DNA of 64,000 nt from Pedobacter sp. N36a (GCF_014472395.1 NZ_JACSZW010000001.1:434001-498000); one strand, 5' to 3'; shown: positions 45,159 to 54,890, numbered from the stretch's first letter. A program made the numbers and translations. Notes: generated from the letters alone by a model not told the origin.

Positions 45159-46850
45159 CTAGTTACCGTTACTAAGGTCCAGCTTTATGGTATTTCTTTC
45201 AGGCGATATTCTGAAAACAGTCTCCCCACCAGGTTTGCTAAATGTGCCCTGTAAGGTAGATATCCCATACTTCATATCCTCAAATTCTGCATCAAGGCGA
45301 CGTGTACCAATCGCTTTGAACGGCAGTTTAAAACTTCCTGCCGTTGTCAGATCCAGAAACCAAATCAGAGCGCCCGCCCCTACTAAAGTGATCTTTGTTT
45401 GTTTTTCATTCATATCAATCTGAATGGTCCCCTTTTGTGCTTTCAAGGGCCATGAAATTTTAAGTCTGCCAGGAATTATATCAGAAATCACCGGATCCCC
45501 ACCTTCAAGTAATTCTTCTTTTCCATTGATCACAGCTTTAAACCTTAACCCTGCCAATTGATGAGGCTTACTCCACAGATAACCATCGACCACAGGAAGT
45601 GTAAAAAAAGTACACTCATTAGACGTCGCTTTTTGTGTCGTATAAACAGAAGGGAATTTTTCGTCAAATAAATGAATATCACGAACCCTCAGACCACCTT
45701 TTTCCCATAAAAGGTTAAGTCTGTAATACCGGCTGTTAAACCAAACCGTTTTCAAGTCACTATTCTCCAGGTCCTTGTTCACCGTAAATGAAGTTGCAGG
45801 TGTAATTTTATAGTTTTTCTTAAACCACAAACCAGTTTTTTCCATGGTCTCTACGGTTACCTTCTTCTCATCTCTCAGACGTGCCAGCAATGGCAACTGT
45901 ATTTCAAAACCTTTTTTCATGGCATCCCATGTGAAGGAATTTTCCTGTCCTGCCTGGGTATAATTGAATTCCATCGATTCTCCTTCAACAAATTCCTTTA
46001 AAAACCAATTTACCCAATTGGCATCACCTCCTGCCTCAGGATACACGGGCTCCAGTGTGATCACACCCTGCCTGCTGAAATTGATACCGGTATCGTACTG
46101 ACGTACCGGATCGCTACCCAGCATTCTGAAAATCGGGACTGGAATCTGGTTTTTTTCGTTCTGAGCCGGCATATAAGAATTGATCTTGCTAGGATAATAT
46201 GCCTGGTTCCAATAACCACCCCATAATGTATATCCATCAGTTCCATACTGATCCTTACAATTGGCGGAAGCTACGATCCTGTATTTTTCATACATGTAAT
46301 TCAGACTATGGGCATCAATAAACCAGGAAGCAACAGATTTAGGATAAAATCCAAATATGTTTTTGAAGTCGGCCATATATACATCAATAATTTTTTCACG
46401 TTCCTGAGGTGTATAACCGGTAGAAAAACCTACATCCGCATGCCAGTCCCAGGCATAACGTCCTCGCCACTTCAAACCAGCTTTCTCAATTAGCGGCTGA
46501 GGAAGTTCCCACCACGCACCAATTTCAAATGTTCCTGCAGGTAAATCCTTCAGTAAACGTTGATACCTGGCATCCATAAGCGCATCGTATTGCAGTAAAA
46601 AAGTACCACCCAACTTGTACTTTTTCATCATTTCAACCTGCTTTACCACCGTTTCATAAAGCACCTCCTGGGTAATTTTAGGATCCCTGGGTTCAAGGAG
46701 TCTGATAAAATTGACGATGTTTACTATTTTAGGTTTAGGTTTCACCGAATCATTAGACAAGGATCTTTTGAGGTTAAAAGAACATAACAATAGTAGGCTT
46801 ATCATGCCCATGCTGAATCCTAAAAAATTTCTTTTTAAATTAATTATCAT
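45159..46850 (-). CDS. Secreted protein of unknown family, candidate glycoside hydrolase of the ECF-controlled PUL
   Basis: 563 residues from ATG 46850, which places a signal sequence/anchor (FLGFSMGMISLLLLCSFN) at the N-terminus; a further in-frame ATG at 46913 would put 21 residues ahead of it. After it comes a long domain with aromatic-rich motifs (IVNFIRLLEPRDPKITQEVL, AGTFEIGAWWELPQPLIEKA, YAWDWHADVGFSTGY, KSVASWFIDAHSLNYMYEKY, TLWGGYWNQAYYPSKINSYM) followed by a C-terminal beta region. The D/H pairs and E-W-W pattern suggest a TIM-barrel or polysaccharide-deacetylase-like (beta/alpha)7 fold, but I do not recognise a family. It is the only enzyme candidate behind this SusCD pair, 139 bp from SusD. 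Confidence 0.75.
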   Translation of the reverse strand: MIINLKRNFLGFSMGMISLLLLCSFNLKRSLSNDSVKPKPKIVNIVNFIRLLEPRDPKITQEVLYETVVKQVEMMKKYKLGGTFLLQYDALMDARYQRLLKDLPAGTFEIGAWWELPQPLIEKAGLKWRGRYAWDWHADVGFSTGYTPQEREKIIDVYMADFKNIFGFYPKSVASWFIDAHSLNYMYEKYRIVASANCKDQYGTDGYTLWGGYWNQAYYPSKINSYMPAQNEKNQIPVPIFRMLGSDPVRQYDTGINFSRQGVITLEPVYPEAGGDANWVNWFLKEFVEGESMEFNYTQAGQENSFTWDAMKKGFEIQLPLLARLRDEKKVTVETMEKTGLWFKKNYKITPATSFTVNKDLENSDLKTVWFNSRYYRLNLLWEKGGLRVRDIHLFDEKFPSVYTTQKATSNECTFFTLPVVDGYLWSKPHQLAGLRFKAVINGKEELLEGGDPVISDIIPGRLKISWPLKAQKGTIQIDMNEKQTKITLVGAGALIWFLDLTTAGSFKLPFKAIGTRRLDAEFEDMKYGISTLQGTFSKPGGETVFRISPERNTIKLDLSNGN

Positions 46851-46946
46851 TAGTATGTGTGTGTGTTTAAAAACGTATATAAGATTCCAATCTTTGCAGC
46901 CATATGCTTTCATCTCATCAATTAGATTTAGTTATTTTCGTATAAA

Positions 46947-46973
46947 AAGCTAGCCGACAAATTCGACTAGCTT
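46947..46973 (-). promoter_or_regulatory. Intercistronic hairpin after SusD
   Basis: AAGCTAG (46947-46953) pairs with CTAGCTT (46967-46973) in the 139-bp gap between SusD and the downstream gene. No T-run follows, so it is more likely an mRNA stability or attenuation hairpin that lowers downstream expression than a terminator. Confidence 0.4.
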
Positions 46974-46989
46974 AAGGATAAGGATAATC

Positions 46990-48681
46990 CTACCACCCTG
47001 GATTTTGCGCTAATTTGTGACCATTAGCCTGATAAAAGGCAACCTCTTTGGTCGGAAGCGGCCGTAGATAATCCTTAGCCGGATCGAACTTTCGGCTTTT
47101 CTCAGCAACCAGAAAACCATTCTCGTCTACCTTAGTCAGGTAGCTCGGATCGCTGTATGGCGCTTTAGAAGCCCATTCAGATCCTGTTATCTTAATTCCT
47201 TTAATATCCTGTGGCAATTCGGTCTCCGCAGTTTTCCATCTGCGTAAATCATCATAGCGGAATCCTTCCAAAGTGAGTTCAACGGTTCTTTCTCTCCTGA
47301 TTTCATTTCTCATGTTCAGGTTATTGGCACTAACAAAAGTATTGGTAAGGTGTGGCATTCCTACCCTATCCCGTAATTTATTGACAGACAAATCGAGGTC
47401 ACCATCAGTAATACTCCCCGTCTTTTCAAAAACAGCTTCTGCATAGATTAGTAACACCTCTGCATAACGAATGAGATGTCGGTCAAAGTCAAATATACTG
47501 GCATCTCCGTTTTGCCCGGAATTATTGGCCAATGGATCTTCCGACATATATTTATAGAGTATATATCCTGTATTGAAATTACGCTGAGGCTTATCTGGCC
47601 AGTTGGCGACCTTGGTTACCGGAAAGAAAACCCTGTTGGTTAGTGTTCCCGGAATGATCATGGTCATTGTCATCCGAGGATCCCTATCCTGGAATTCAGA
47701 GACGAATGTACCGTAACCTTTGAAAACCGTTCCTGGGGAGGTGATTGGCAAGCCATTCTTATCCAGATATAGATCCACCATCTTTTTGGTTGGATTGTAT
47801 CCATTTCCGTCATATTGATAGGGAATATCATGCCCCAGAATATTTCTGGCATATCTCCTGTCCAGGATTGATTCCTTTGAGTCATCGCCATCTTCCAAAA
47901 ATAAGTAGCGATAGCTTTGCAGTCCCTTGTCGGTATACACACGATAAGTACTACTGTTAATGATTTCTCTTGAAGCAGCAATAGCAACGTCGAGATATTT
48001 CATAGCATTGCCATCCGCCCTGAATTTCCCCCAGGTTCCCTCAAATAGTGCCACACGTGCAATTAAAGCACTTGCTGCGCCTTGGGTAATCCGACCTACA
48101 TCAACAGAAGCGAGTGCTGACTGCAAAGGCAACTCAGTTTTCGCTTCCTCTAAATCTTTCAGGATAAAATCAACCGTTTCTGTTCTGCTTGATCTGGCAG
48201 TAAATAAAGCCGGATCATTTGTAGCTAAAACTTTTGAAATTAACGGCACCCCGCCGTACATCCTTAATAGCTTCCAATAATACCATGCCCTGAAAAATCT
48301 GGCCTCTGCCACATATCTTTTAATTTCCTTGTCAGTACTTGCCGTTCCTTTTTCAATGATGTTGTTGGATGACCGAATATAGCTATAGCTATCGGTCCAT
48401 AGACCCTCTGACTCGGCGGGCTGCAGGTTTCCGTTACTTACTGAATTTGGGAAGTTAAATGCAATATCTGATTCGGTATCCTCAAAACCAAAGCGGTCAA
48501 GTCCGTTGTAAAGATTGTTTGCCGCCAGCTTAAAGTCTGCCCCTGTTTTCCAGAAAGTAGCATCCGTAATACTGTCCTCGGAAACCAGGTTAAGATCCTT
48601 CTTGCATCCGTTTAAAAACGCGGTAATGATAAACACGCCGGCAATTATTAATTTACTGTGATTTAAATATTTAAGTTTCAT
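46990..48681 (-). CDS. SusD/RagB family nutrient uptake lipoprotein
   Basis: 563-residue surface lipoprotein (AFLNGC, C26). SusD hallmarks: YVAEARFFRAWYYWKLLRMYGGVPLI, RYAEVLLIYAEAVFEKTGS, IRRERTVELTLEGFRYDDLRRWKTAE and the end LRPLPTKEVAFYQANGHKLAQNPGW. Normal family length. It binds the glycan and caps the SusC encoded 11 bp upstream. Confidence 0.96.
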   Translation of the reverse strand: MKLKYLNHSKLIIAGVFIITAFLNGCKKDLNLVSEDSITDATFWKTGADFKLAANNLYNGLDRFGFEDTESDIAFNFPNSVSNGNLQPAESEGLWTDSYSYIRSSNNIIEKGTASTDKEIKRYVAEARFFRAWYYWKLLRMYGGVPLISKVLATNDPALFTARSSRTETVDFILKDLEEAKTELPLQSALASVDVGRITQGAASALIARVALFEGTWGKFRADGNAMKYLDVAIAASREIINSSTYRVYTDKGLQSYRYLFLEDGDDSKESILDRRYARNILGHDIPYQYDGNGYNPTKKMVDLYLDKNGLPITSPGTVFKGYGTFVSEFQDRDPRMTMTMIIPGTLTNRVFFPVTKVANWPDKPQRNFNTGYILYKYMSEDPLANNSGQNGDASIFDFDRHLIRYAEVLLIYAEAVFEKTGSITDGDLDLSVNKLRDRVGMPHLTNTFVSANNLNMRNEIRRERTVELTLEGFRYDDLRRWKTAETELPQDIKGIKITGSEWASKAPYSDPSYLTKVDENGFLVAEKSRKFDPAKDYLRPLPTKEVAFYQANGHKLAQNPGW

Positions 48682-48692
48682 AAAGCTTGCAT

Positions 48693-51600
48693 TTAAAATT
48701 TAACAATAAGGCCCAGTGAGTACACTTTATTAAAAGGGTAAGTCCCCTCATTTCTGAAACCGTCCTCTGGATCAAAGTTCCCGCCAAGTGTTCCTTTAGA
48801 GATGGTGAAAAGATCCTGGCCACTAAAGAATATCCTCGCGGTTTTCATCTTTAAGCTACTGGCGATACCAGCTGGAAGGTTATAGCCAAGAGTAATCACC
48901 TTGAACCTTAAATAGGCTACATTTTGCATGGTGAGCGATGAAGCGCGATAATCATAACTTCGGATGTCATCATAGCCTACACCACCTGGCAGATACCTTG
49001 GATATTTCGCATCCGTTTGCTGAGGCGTCCAAGTCTTGCCATTGTAATAAGAAAGTGAGGGCCAGTAAAATGTATTGGGCGTGGCAATGTTACCTTCATA
49101 TCTAACATCTCTTTTTCCGACGCCCTGTATAAATACCTGAAGATCAAATTGCTTATATCCTACACTAATGTTGGAAGAAAAAGTATATCGCGGTATCAGG
49201 TTTCCCAGGTAAACCATATCACCATTAAGTCCCTTTGATTTATCCCCAAAAGCGGTCAGTTTTCCATCTCCATCAACATCCTGATACATCACATCGCCAA
49301 TTGCGACACGGGCCGGAACACCGGTAAGTTTTTTATAATCATCCAACTGCTGTTGATTCTGGATGATACCATCGTACACGTAGCCGAAATAAGACCAGAT
49401 GCCATAGCCTTGTCTGAATTTGTTAAGACCTTCCTGATAATTGTCCAGATTTTTCAATTCCACCAACTTGTTCCGGCTGTCACTGAGCTGAAGAGATACG
49501 CTATAGCGAAAATCGCCCACTTGGTCTTTCCAGGTAACTGAGCTTTCAAATCCTTTGGTGACCAGCTTTCCTTGATTTGAGGAAGGTGCATTACCGCCAA
49601 ATGTTGCAGGTACCGCAATACCAACCAACATGTCGTTATTGGTTTTGTTATAGTAATCAAAAGAAAAATTAAGTCTGGATTTAAGTAGTGCTACATCGAT
49701 ACCGATGTTTTTGTTTTCTATCGTTTCCCAGGTTCTGTCTGTTGATGCCGGATTGGCATTGGCCCCGGTTAATCCTGAATTTGGACTGCCCATCGGATAA
49801 TTTCCGTCGATCGAGATTAAAGGGATATAATCATACAGGCCTAGCTCTCCGATTTCCTGGTTACCCATTTTACCCCATGAAGCCCTGATCTTTAACCCAT
49901 CAAAGGTGTTAAGAGATTTAATAAAAGTCTCTTCAGACAAATTATAAGCGAGTGCAACCGAAGGAAACACTGCACTCCAGCGTTTATCAGGAGAGAATTT
50001 GGAACTACCATCTGCTCGTGCAGTAAGGTCCAGTATCAGTTTTTCCTTAAAGGAATAGCTGAATCTACCAAAGTAAGAACCCAGCGCCTGATGACTCAGT
50101 CTGCCTGTGAAATTGGCGTAAGCGGCCTTGGTTCTGTCTGCCAGGTTTAGCGTAAAGATATCATTGCCAATGAAATTGTAGCCATAGGTAGTTTGGCCCT
50201 CAATTTTAGTCTTTTCAATTGATCCTCCGCCCGTAAAATTAATCCGGTGATCCGCACCAAGCTGCTTGTTGTAGTCCAGGTAAACCTGATAAAGTTCGTT
50301 TAAGCTCTTCAGATTAAGGTAAGAAGCAGAGTTTGGCGTATTTCGTATATCCTGGATCGCTCCCACATAATTGTAACGGGTAAAGGTACGCGAGGTACCA
50401 TTGTCATTTAGATAATCCAGACCTATGGCCGCCTGTCCGATCAATTTAAGTCCTTCCAAAATGGTGTAATCAGCCTTAAAATTGGTCGCAAACCTGGAAG
50501 AGCTTCCGAGCTGAGTACCCGCTTCTTCCAAAGACTGAGCAGGGTTTTCATAACCTTGATAGCCATAGAACTGCCCATTCTGATTATAGACCGGTTGATA
50601 GGGAAACTGCCTTGTCACATTGGTCAGCGCATTTCCCAGCATAGTTGGGGTAACGGTAGACCTACTTTCAAAACTGCTGCGTGTTTCAAAGTTTAATTTA
50701 GGTGTCAGCCGGATATCATAGTTTAGACGAAGGTTATACCTGTTGGAATTGTTCTCACCGAACTTGAGCGATCCTTCGTCTTTATTGTAACCAGCGGATA
50801 CCAGATAATTATTATTTTCTCCACCGCCAGATATGGAAAGGTTGTGCAATTGTTGGGTAGAATTTTTATAGATTTCGTTGTTCCAGTCGGTGGTACCATA
50901 AAATCCCGGATAACTGGTAATCCCATAATTCCAGCCACCCTCCAGTTCCGGTGCCGCATTTGCCCTGATTTTATCAAATACCTCCTGCGAAAATCCTTTG
51001 ATACCGGCATTACGAAGACCCTCATCCATAAATTCAGCATATTCTAAGGTATTCTGAATTTTCCTGAGGTAAGTTGGCGTTTTCAGACCGACATTGCCAC
51101 TATAAGTAACTTCAGGTTTGCCACTTTTTCCTTTTTTAGTAGTTACAATGATCACTCCATCTGCTGCCCGGGCACCATATATTGCTGCTGCAGCATCTTT
51201 TAACACAGATACTTCCGCAATATCATTTGGATTGATATCGTTAATATTTCCAGGGATGCCATCAATTAGCGTCAGAGGATTACTTTCATTCACGGAGGAG
51301 TAACCACGGATTTTTATCCCATAATTCTGATTTCCAGGCTGTCCGCTACCCTTGGTGATGGTTAGTCCGGGAATTGCCCCCTGCAATGCTTCCAAGCTAT
51401 TATTAAGCGGACGGTTTTCAAATACATCAGACTTAACGGTCGAAATGGCACCTGTTATCGCCCCCTTCACACGCGTACCATAGCCCACCACCACCACCTC
51501 ATTCAGGTTTGTATTCATCCTAATCATTTTTATCTCAATAGACTGCTGTCCGCTGATGGATACCCTTTGCGTGCGGTAGTCTAAATAAGAAAGCAACAGA

Positions 51601-52145
51601 ACAAAATCCGGCTCCTGGTGGCTGATGATAAACCGACCATCCTTATCTGTTACTGCTCCTGTTTTAGTCCCCTCTATGAGAACCGACACGCCAATCAATG
51701 GCTCATTGGTTGCGGAATCCCTTACCAATCCTTTAAGCACCTGCCGAAGATAGCCCTGCTCTGTTGAAGAATAATCTGCTCTTTTCCTTGCTGTGATCAG
51801 CACGGTTTTATTCCGGATCTTGTATTCAAAAGGCTGTTTATCAAAGCATAGATCCAGGGCCTGTATCAGATCAAGATTTTTGATATCCAGGCTCACCGGG
51901 ATTGCATCTTTAAGAGTAGCATTATTATACAGAAAATCAATATTCGTCTGCTTTTTAATCTCGGAGATCACATCCGTTATCAGGGCATTACGAACAGATA
52001 TACTTATTTTCTGAGCAAAGCTTTCCGCCTTGATCTGGAAAATGGTAAAAAACAATAAGATATATGTCAGTTTCATCTTTAGGGATATTAGTCGAAGCAT
52101 ACAGGAATCCCTCCTGAAAACTATTTCAGTATTTTTTTTATACAT
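48693..52145 (-). CDS. SusC-type TonB-dependent transporter with STN signalling domain
   Basis: 1150 residues. The extended N-terminus (MYKKNTEIVFRRDS) before the signal peptide is typical of this group; ATG at 52076 is an alternative start. Order: STN domain (about 46-115, SISVRNALITDVISEIKKQT, ALDLCFDKQPFEYKIRNKTV), CarboxypepD_reg-like domain (about 135-215), plug (VVVGYGTRVKGAITGAI, GQPGNQNYGIKIRGYSS, YGARAADGVIIVTTKKGKSG), barrel ending in KVYSLGLIVKF. The STN domain marks it as a signal transducer that contacts the FecR anti-sigma encoded 178 bp upstream, so substrate binding should induce its own operon. Confidence 0.97.
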   Translation of the reverse strand: MYKKNTEIVFRRDSCMLRLISLKMKLTYILLFFTIFQIKAESFAQKISISVRNALITDVISEIKKQTNIDFLYNNATLKDAIPVSLDIKNLDLIQALDLCFDKQPFEYKIRNKTVLITARKRADYSSTEQGYLRQVLKGLVRDSATNEPLIGVSVLIEGTKTGAVTDKDGRFIISHQEPDFVLLLSYLDYRTQRVSISGQQSIEIKMIRMNTNLNEVVVVGYGTRVKGAITGAISTVKSDVFENRPLNNSLEALQGAIPGLTITKGSGQPGNQNYGIKIRGYSSVNESNPLTLIDGIPGNINDINPNDIAEVSVLKDAAAAIYGARAADGVIIVTTKKGKSGKPEVTYSGNVGLKTPTYLRKIQNTLEYAEFMDEGLRNAGIKGFSQEVFDKIRANAAPELEGGWNYGITSYPGFYGTTDWNNEIYKNSTQQLHNLSISGGGENNNYLVSAGYNKDEGSLKFGENNSNRYNLRLNYDIRLTPKLNFETRSSFESRSTVTPTMLGNALTNVTRQFPYQPVYNQNGQFYGYQGYENPAQSLEEAGTQLGSSSRFATNFKADYTILEGLKLIGQAAIGLDYLNDNGTSRTFTRYNYVGAIQDIRNTPNSASYLNLKSLNELYQVYLDYNKQLGADHRINFTGGGSIEKTKIEGQTTYGYNFIGNDIFTLNLADRTKAAYANFTGRLSHQALGSYFGRFSYSFKEKLILDLTARADGSSKFSPDKRWSAVFPSVALAYNLSEETFIKSLNTFDGLKIRASWGKMGNQEIGELGLYDYIPLISIDGNYPMGSPNSGLTGANANPASTDRTWETIENKNIGIDVALLKSRLNFSFDYYNKTNNDMLVGIAVPATFGGNAPSSNQGKLVTKGFESSVTWKDQVGDFRYSVSLQLSDSRNKLVELKNLDNYQEGLNKFRQGYGIWSYFGYVYDGIIQNQQQLDDYKKLTGVPARVAIGDVMYQDVDGDGKLTAFGDKSKGLNGDMVYLGNLIPRYTFSSNISVGYKQFDLQVFIQGVGKRDVRYEGNIATPNTFYWPSLSYYNGKTWTPQQTDAKYPRYLPGGVGYDDIRSYDYRASSLTMQNVAYLRFKVITLGYNLPAGIASSLKMKTARIFFSGQDLFTISKGTLGGNFDPEDGFRNEGTYPFNKVYSLGLIVKF

Positions 52146-52194
52146 TTGGTTAGGGTTTATTTAATTATTCGTTTAGTTGGAATCAGACCCAATT

Positions 52195-52208
52195 CCAGAT
52201 TAATCTGG
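52195..52208. promoter_or_regulatory. 14-bp palindrome in the SusC leader
   Basis: CCAGATTAATCTGG is a perfect palindrome 50 bp before the SusC start. Just upstream (52213-52237) CCAAGG and CCTTGG form a second inverted repeat with a 13-nt loop. Both lie in the FecR-SusC gap, where the ECF sigma target promoter is expected. Confidence 0.4.
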
Positions 52209-52322
52209 CATTCCAAGGGCGGCTCAAACGTCCTTGGTTTTTAGTGTCCTAATTTTCGGTTAGTTTTTACACATCTTGCTCCTTTCTTTAGTCTTTTTAT
52301 CTTTGCTATTTTTAATGATTGA

Positions 52323-53492
52323 TTAATGCGTACTAATTGCAGGAGAAACAATGATGCTTCGTTGTTCTATCTGAAAGTGAACATTCCCCAGTTCTTCCAG
52401 ATTACCCAATAACTCTGACAGGTTTGAATTTCTGGAGAAGGTTCCTCCAAAGCGATCCTCTCCAGGTGTGTTCTTATAGATCACATCCACATCATACCAG
52501 CGGCTTATGGTTTTCATCACACTTTTAATATCCTGGTTATTGAATAAAAAATATCCGTTTTTCCAGGCAACTTCCTGATCAGTTTTCACCTGGCTAATGT
52601 CAATTTCTTTTCTGTTTTCAGTAATCTTAGCCTGTTGACCAGGGGCCAGTATCCTGGAATGACCAGAAGAGAGCTGATGAAGCTTCACGCTTCCTTTTAG
52701 CAAGGTTGTGTATATATTGGTATCCTCAGGATATCCTTTTATGTTGAAATTTGTACCCAATACCTGTACCAGCTGATTTCCGGTCGACACCTTAAATGGT
52801 AGCTGCTTGTTATGAGCTACTTCAAAATAGGCTTCCCCCTTTAACCTTACCTGACGGTCTTTTCCATTTGAAGTTACCGGGAAGTAGAGTGTAGATTCTG
52901 AATTTATCCAGACATTCGTACCGTCAGAAAGCATAACCTTATACTGCCCCCCTCTTGGTACATACAGGGTATTGTAGGCCATTTTATTCGGGGTAACTGT
53001 TGGCATTTTTGACGTCTTGTAAGCCAGAGTTCCACTATCCGTTTTAGTAATCAATACTCCGTTTTGTCTGGAGATTTCTCCGTTTTCACTGTCATCAAGA
53101 ACCACTCTAGTCCCATCAGCAAGTGTCAGCACCGCTTTGTTTTCTCCCGGAAGTATGGCCGACTGAACAATTTCTGTATGAACCCCGACAGGGCTTGTAA
53201 ACATGCTGTAAAATAAAGATCCCACAGTCAGCAAAATAAAAATCACCGCAGCAGAGATTTGCCATGACCAGGAAAAGAAGCTATTTTTTGCTGATTTTAT
53301 TTTCTTATTAAAATTCTTAAACAATTCCTCTGCAAGCTGTCCCTCTCCTCCCGCCTGACTAATCCAATAATTAATTTGCTTGCTATCCGTACCTAGCTGT
53401 TCATACCATTGATTAAGTTCAGCCAGTTCTTGCTCTGTACAGCTTGAATTATGATAACGTGCTAATAAATATTTTAACCTCTCACTGTCCAT
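52323..53492 (-). CDS. FecR-family anti-sigma factor
   Basis: 389 residues from ATG 53492 (MDSERLKYLLARYHNSSCTE); the longer frame to 53576 adds a Lys-rich, poorly supported extension. The cytoplasmic N-terminal sigma-binding part (1-75) is followed by one TM (about 81-102, ISAAVIFILLTVGSLFYSMF), the periplasmic FecR domain (about 145-270: YNTLYVPRGGQYKVMLSDGTNVWINSESTLYFP, GEAYFEVAHNKQLPFKVST) and the C-terminal DUF4974 secretin-like domain (about 315-385, GYFLFNNQDIKSVMKTISRWYDVDVIY). It holds the sigma factor encoded divergently at 53729 inactive until SusC signals through its STN domain. Confidence 0.95.
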   Translation of the reverse strand: MDSERLKYLLARYHNSSCTEQELAELNQWYEQLGTDSKQINYWISQAGGEGQLAEELFKNFNKKIKSAKNSFFSWSWQISAAVIFILLTVGSLFYSMFTSPVGVHTEIVQSAILPGENKAVLTLADGTRVVLDDSENGEISRQNGVLITKTDSGTLAYKTSKMPTVTPNKMAYNTLYVPRGGQYKVMLSDGTNVWINSESTLYFPVTSNGKDRQVRLKGEAYFEVAHNKQLPFKVSTGNQLVQVLGTNFNIKGYPEDTNIYTTLLKGSVKLHQLSSGHSRILAPGQQAKITENRKEIDISQVKTDQEVAWKNGYFLFNNQDIKSVMKTISRWYDVDVIYKNTPGEDRFGGTFSRNSNLSELLGNLEELGNVHFQIEQRSIIVSPAISTH

Positions 53493-53728
53493 AAACGATC
53501 TAATAGAATTTATATGTAATGGTAAGACGTATGAGAACCACCTAACCGTTATCCCCTTTTTTTTTTTCTGAGTCAATTAAGCGCCAAATGAGTATGCGAA
53601 CAAGAGCAGGACAGTCAAGGACAGTTGACCTAATTATAATAATTACTTTCACCGCAAGGAATAGCAGCGCTGTTCAGCTACGCTAACAATTAGTTTTTGA
53701 AGATTATCGTTGAGCCAAATATATACTT

Positions 53729-54319
53729 ATGCGTGTAGCGCTTAGTGATTCTGAATTGATATTGCTATGGCAGAATGGAGAAAATTATGCTTTTGAACAA
53801 TTATACAAAAGATATGCTATCTGCCTGCTGGCAACTGCAATGAGTAAAACCGAGCATAGAGAACTTTCAGAAGAAATTGTCCAGGAGACATTTATGATGC
53901 TGTTCAGTCGAAAAAAGACAGCTAACCACATTCTTAATTTACCTGCATTCCTCCACACAGCGGTTAAGCATAAAATCATAGATCACTACCGACGCCAGAA
54001 ACTTTTAAAAAAGTATGAAGAACATAGTTTTCATGTTTTCACAGAAACGGATAATTCAACCTTACAGGCAATTGAATACAGAGACCTGGAACAGCAGCTG
54101 GCTTTTCAGGTAGAAAAGCTCCCTTTAAGATGCAAAAGTGTTTTTGTCCTCAGCCGCAACCAACATCTCTCCAACAAAGAAATTGCCGCTCATTTGGATA
54201 TTTCTGAAAACACTGTTGAACAGCATATGCGGAAAGCCCTGAGAATACTTCGCAATTATTTCTTTAGCCATAAAAAAGGACTTATCGTCTTCTGCCTGTT
54301 TGTAGTAAATCTCTTTTAG
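53729..54319 (+). CDS. ECF-type RNA polymerase sigma factor
   Basis: 196 residues. Sigma region 2 (about 10-85): FEQLYKRYAICLLATAMSK, then EEIVQETFMMLF; region 4 (about 125-175): LPLRCKSVFVLSRNQHLSNKEIAAHLDISENTVEQHMRKALRILR. The hydrophobic tail GLIVFCLFVVNLF may associate with the membrane, as often seen in this phylum. It is transcribed away from its anti-sigma across 236 bp, so both can be expressed at basal level. It should direct polymerase to the SusCD promoter. Confidence 0.94.
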   Translation: MRVALSDSELILLWQNGENYAFEQLYKRYAICLLATAMSKTEHRELSEEIVQETFMMLFSRKKTANHILNLPAFLHTAVKHKIIDHYRRQKLLKKYEEHSFHVFTETDNSTLQAIEYRDLEQQLAFQVEKLPLRCKSVFVLSRNQHLSNKEIAAHLDISENTVEQHMRKALRILRNYFFSHKKGLIVFCLFVVNLF

Positions 54320-54435
54320 CTTTCAAATTAATTGCTGATTAAAGACCTTAAAAAGGTGTAAAACAATAGACTTAACCGAAACTGAGACATGTACTTCGCA
54401 TTATCTATTAGCGAGACTATAGAGAGAAGCCAATT

Positions 54436-54786
54436 CTATTTACCAATAATTACTTTACGATGCGCTATTCCCCATTCTGCCAGGTTATTGATCATGGTCT
54501 TTAACGTCATACCATATTCTGTTAATTGATATTGAACTGATATAGGCTGTGTATCTAACACCGTTCGTGTTATCAGTTTATTGATCTCCAGTTCCTTTAA
54601 TTCTTTACTCAACATTTTGTTTGATATTCCCTGTACATCATTCAAAATGTCCGAAAATCTTCTCTTGTTATAATAGCAAATGGACGAAATGATGGAGATT
54701 TTCCATTTCCCGTTCAAAATGTCCATTGCATCGTGGACAGCCATAATCTCTCTTTTGTGCTCTAATTGACATTCATTTTCAGTCAT
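54436..54786 (-). CDS. HxlR-family transcriptional regulator
   Basis: 116 residues with the winged-helix signature of HxlR: AMDILNGKWKISIISSICYYNKRRFSDI, GISNKMLSKELKELEINKLI and the wing RTVLDTQPISVQYQLTEYGMTL. A Cys near the N-terminus (NECQLE, C6) is the position used by redox/electrophile-sensing members such as HypR and YodB, but sensing here is an inference. It is divergent from an SDR gene and shares with it a 104-bp promoter region holding GTTACTTT inverted repeats. Confidence 0.93.
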   Translation of the reverse strand: MTENECQLEHKREIMAVHDAMDILNGKWKISIISSICYYNKRRFSDILNDVQGISNKMLSKELKELEINKLITRTVLDTQPISVQYQLTEYGMTLKTMINNLAEWGIAHRKVIIGK

Positions 54787-54788
54787 AA

Positions 54789-54836
54789 GTTACTTTGTTA
54801 CTCGAAAGTTGCTGTTACTTTTCGTTAGAAAGTAAC
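54789..54836. promoter_or_regulatory. HxlR operator (two inverted-repeat sites)
   Basis: A perfect site has arms GTTACTTT (54814-54821) and AAAGTAAC (54829-54836) with a 7-bp spacer. An imperfect copy has GTTACTTT (54789-54796) and AAAGTTGC (54805-54812). They lie between the HxlR and SDR genes, just upstream of the SDR -7 element, as expected for repression of both. Confidence 0.7.
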
Positions 54837-54856
54837 CTAAATAAATTTACCTATTC

Positions 54857-54864
54857 TAACTTTG
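54857..54864 (+). promoter_or_regulatory. -7 element of the SDR promoter
   Basis: TAACTTTG matches TAnnTTTG exactly, 27 bp before the ATG at 54891. The perfect HxlR operator ends 20 bp upstream, where the -33 element would lie. Confidence 0.55.
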
Positions 54865-54890
54865 CACCATAAACATTTAAAAATCTAATC

